Shown here: in pieces, positions 4,593-5,335 of the stretch
Position numbering within the stretch: position 1 is the first letter of the stretch
How the letters are laid out: the number at the start of each line of letters is the position of its first letter
Assembly (NCBI GenBank): GCA_964606415.1
Contig: CAZSGN010000203.1
Location: forward strand, 1-5,335
Source of the DNA: CAZSGN01 sp964606415
GTDB taxonomy: Bacteria > Bacteroidota > Bacteroidia > Bacteroidales > JBBRXJ01
Length of the DNA stretch: 5,335 nucleotides
Direction of reading: 5' to 3'
Translations under genes and position numbers: made by a program
The notes under the pieces: model-generated
Database searches by the model: none
The model's input: only the letters and a program-made list of their open reading frames with translations
Told to the model about the DNA's origin: nothing

Positions 4593-5335
4593 ATGATGCA
4601 AAAAATTTTAGGAATTGATTTAGGAACAAATAGTATTGGTTGGGCGGTAGTTGAAAAAGACCGCAACATGTTTTCTTTGAAAGATAAAGGAGTAAGGATT
4701 TTTCAGGAAGGGGTTAAGCAAGAACAAGGAAAAGAAATTTCTAAAGCTGCTGAAAGAACTTCTTATCGAAGTGCAAGAAGGTTGAAGTTCCGAAGAAAAC
4801 TTAGGAAAATCGATTTATTAAGAGTATTAAGCGATTTTGAGTATTGTACAAGGTTAACGAATGATGAATTAAATGACTGGAGGTATAGAAAAATTTATCC
4901 ACGAAATGAGGAATTCAGGAATTGGTGGCAAACCGATGAAGAAAAAAATAAAACCCCTTATTATTATCGAAACCTTGCTGTTACAGAGGAATTGGATATT
5001 AACAAAGAAAACGACAGGTATATAATTGGCCGTGCTTTTTATCATATTGCTCAAAGACGGGGTTTTTTAAGTAATCGGCTTGAGGATACAAAAGAAAGTC
5101 TGGGGGATGTTAAGAAAGAAATAAACCAAATAAACCATGAAAAAGGAGAAAAAACACTAGGACAATTCTTTTACGAAAAGTATAAGAATGGTGAAAAAAT
5201 TAGAGATACCTATACAGATCGGTTAGCTCATTACTTAGAGGAGTTTAAAAGAATCTGTGATTTCCAGAAGCTTCCTCAGGATTTCACCCAAAAAGTAGAG
5301 AACGCTATTTTTTTTCAGAGGCCCCTTAAATCGCA
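4593..5335 (+). CDS. cas9: CRISPR-associated endonuclease Cas9, type II-C, N-terminal part (runs off the window)
   Basis: RNA-guided DNA endonuclease that cuts invading DNA with its RuvC and HNH domains, guided by crRNA:tracrRNA. 247 codons are visible and the frame is open to the window end; by recollection Bacteroidetes relatives run to about 1,400 residues. The RuvC-I motif KILGIDLGTNSIGWAVVE occupies 4-21, with catalytic Asp9. The arginine-rich bridge helix is about 52-80 (AAERTSYRSARRLKFRRKLR at 52-71). The recognition lobe follows, with HIAQRRGFLSNR (151-162) and IFFQRPLKS (239-247), both characteristic of type II-C proteins. HNH, RuvC-II/III and the PAM-interacting domain lie outside, so integrity cannot be judged. 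Two in-frame ATGs (4593, 4596) are possible starts. The leader is a long A-rich run without a Shine-Dalgarno site, and no separate cas9 promoter is evident. The divergent tracrRNA supports a functional locus. Confidence 0.95.
   Translation, partial: MMQKILGIDLGTNSIGWAVVEKDRNMFSLKDKGVRIFQEGVKQEQGKEISKAAERTSYRSARRLKFRRKLRKIDLLRVLSDFEYCTRLTNDELNDWRYRKIYPRNEEFRNWWQTDEEKNKTPYYYRNLAVTEELDINKENDRYIIGRAFYHIAQRRGFLSNRLEDTKESLGDVKKEINQINHEKGEKTLGQFFYEKYKNGEKIRDTYTDRLAHYLEEFKRICDFQKLPQDFTQKVENAIFFQRPLKS

Noticed and set aside
4869..5054. Minus-strand frame of 61 codons inside cas9
   Set aside because: Antisense to a frame with clear Cas9 motifs; its hydrophobic look comes from reading A-rich codons backwards.

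Overview
The window looks like chromosomal DNA from a member of the Bacteroidetes/Bacteroidota. Three lines of evidence agree. A stand-alone type IX secretion (Por) sorting domain is present. Several genes are preceded by the phylum's TAnnTTTG promoter box, and starts sit behind A-rich leaders rather than strong Shine-Dalgarno sites. The FabG, MnmE and Cas9 proteins are also of Bacteroidetes flavour. The exact genus cannot be read from this much sequence.

Left half (1-2773, all minus strand): a small ArsR-type winged-helix regulator, an acidic 116-residue protein of unknown function, a decayed IS200/REP-associated (Y1/HUH) transposase, and a complete mnmE gene for the tRNA wobble-uridine modification GTPase. 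The transposase remnant has lost its HUH region, and a TAG stands where the family has a conserved Trp.

Middle (2774-4204, plus strand): divergent from mnmE is a 97-codon gene that is essentially only a type IX secretion C-terminal sorting domain, with its own promoter. Next is a complete fabG (3-oxoacyl-ACP reductase) with its own promoter and a strong 15-bp stem terminator, so it appears monocistronic.

Right end (4205-5335): a perfect 33-base REP-like palindrome, about 210 bases of AT-rich DNA with no recognisable gene, and then the start of a type II-C CRISPR-Cas locus. A tracrRNA is encoded on the minus strand at about 4482-4551, with anti-repeat, nexus-like hairpin, second hairpin and terminator. 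It is divergent from the first 247 codons of cas9, which runs off the window. The tracrRNA promoter box, the anti-repeat and the cas9 leader are packed into about 60 bases. No CRISPR array, cas1 or cas2 is visible; in this subtype they would be expected beyond the right edge.

The most notable content is the tracrRNA/cas9 start region, which allows the first bases of the host's unseen CRISPR repeat to be predicted. Next come the orphan sorting-domain gene and the pairing of a dead REP-type transposase with a REP-like palindrome in the same 5 kb. All of these fit known families. Nothing here proves a wholly new system.
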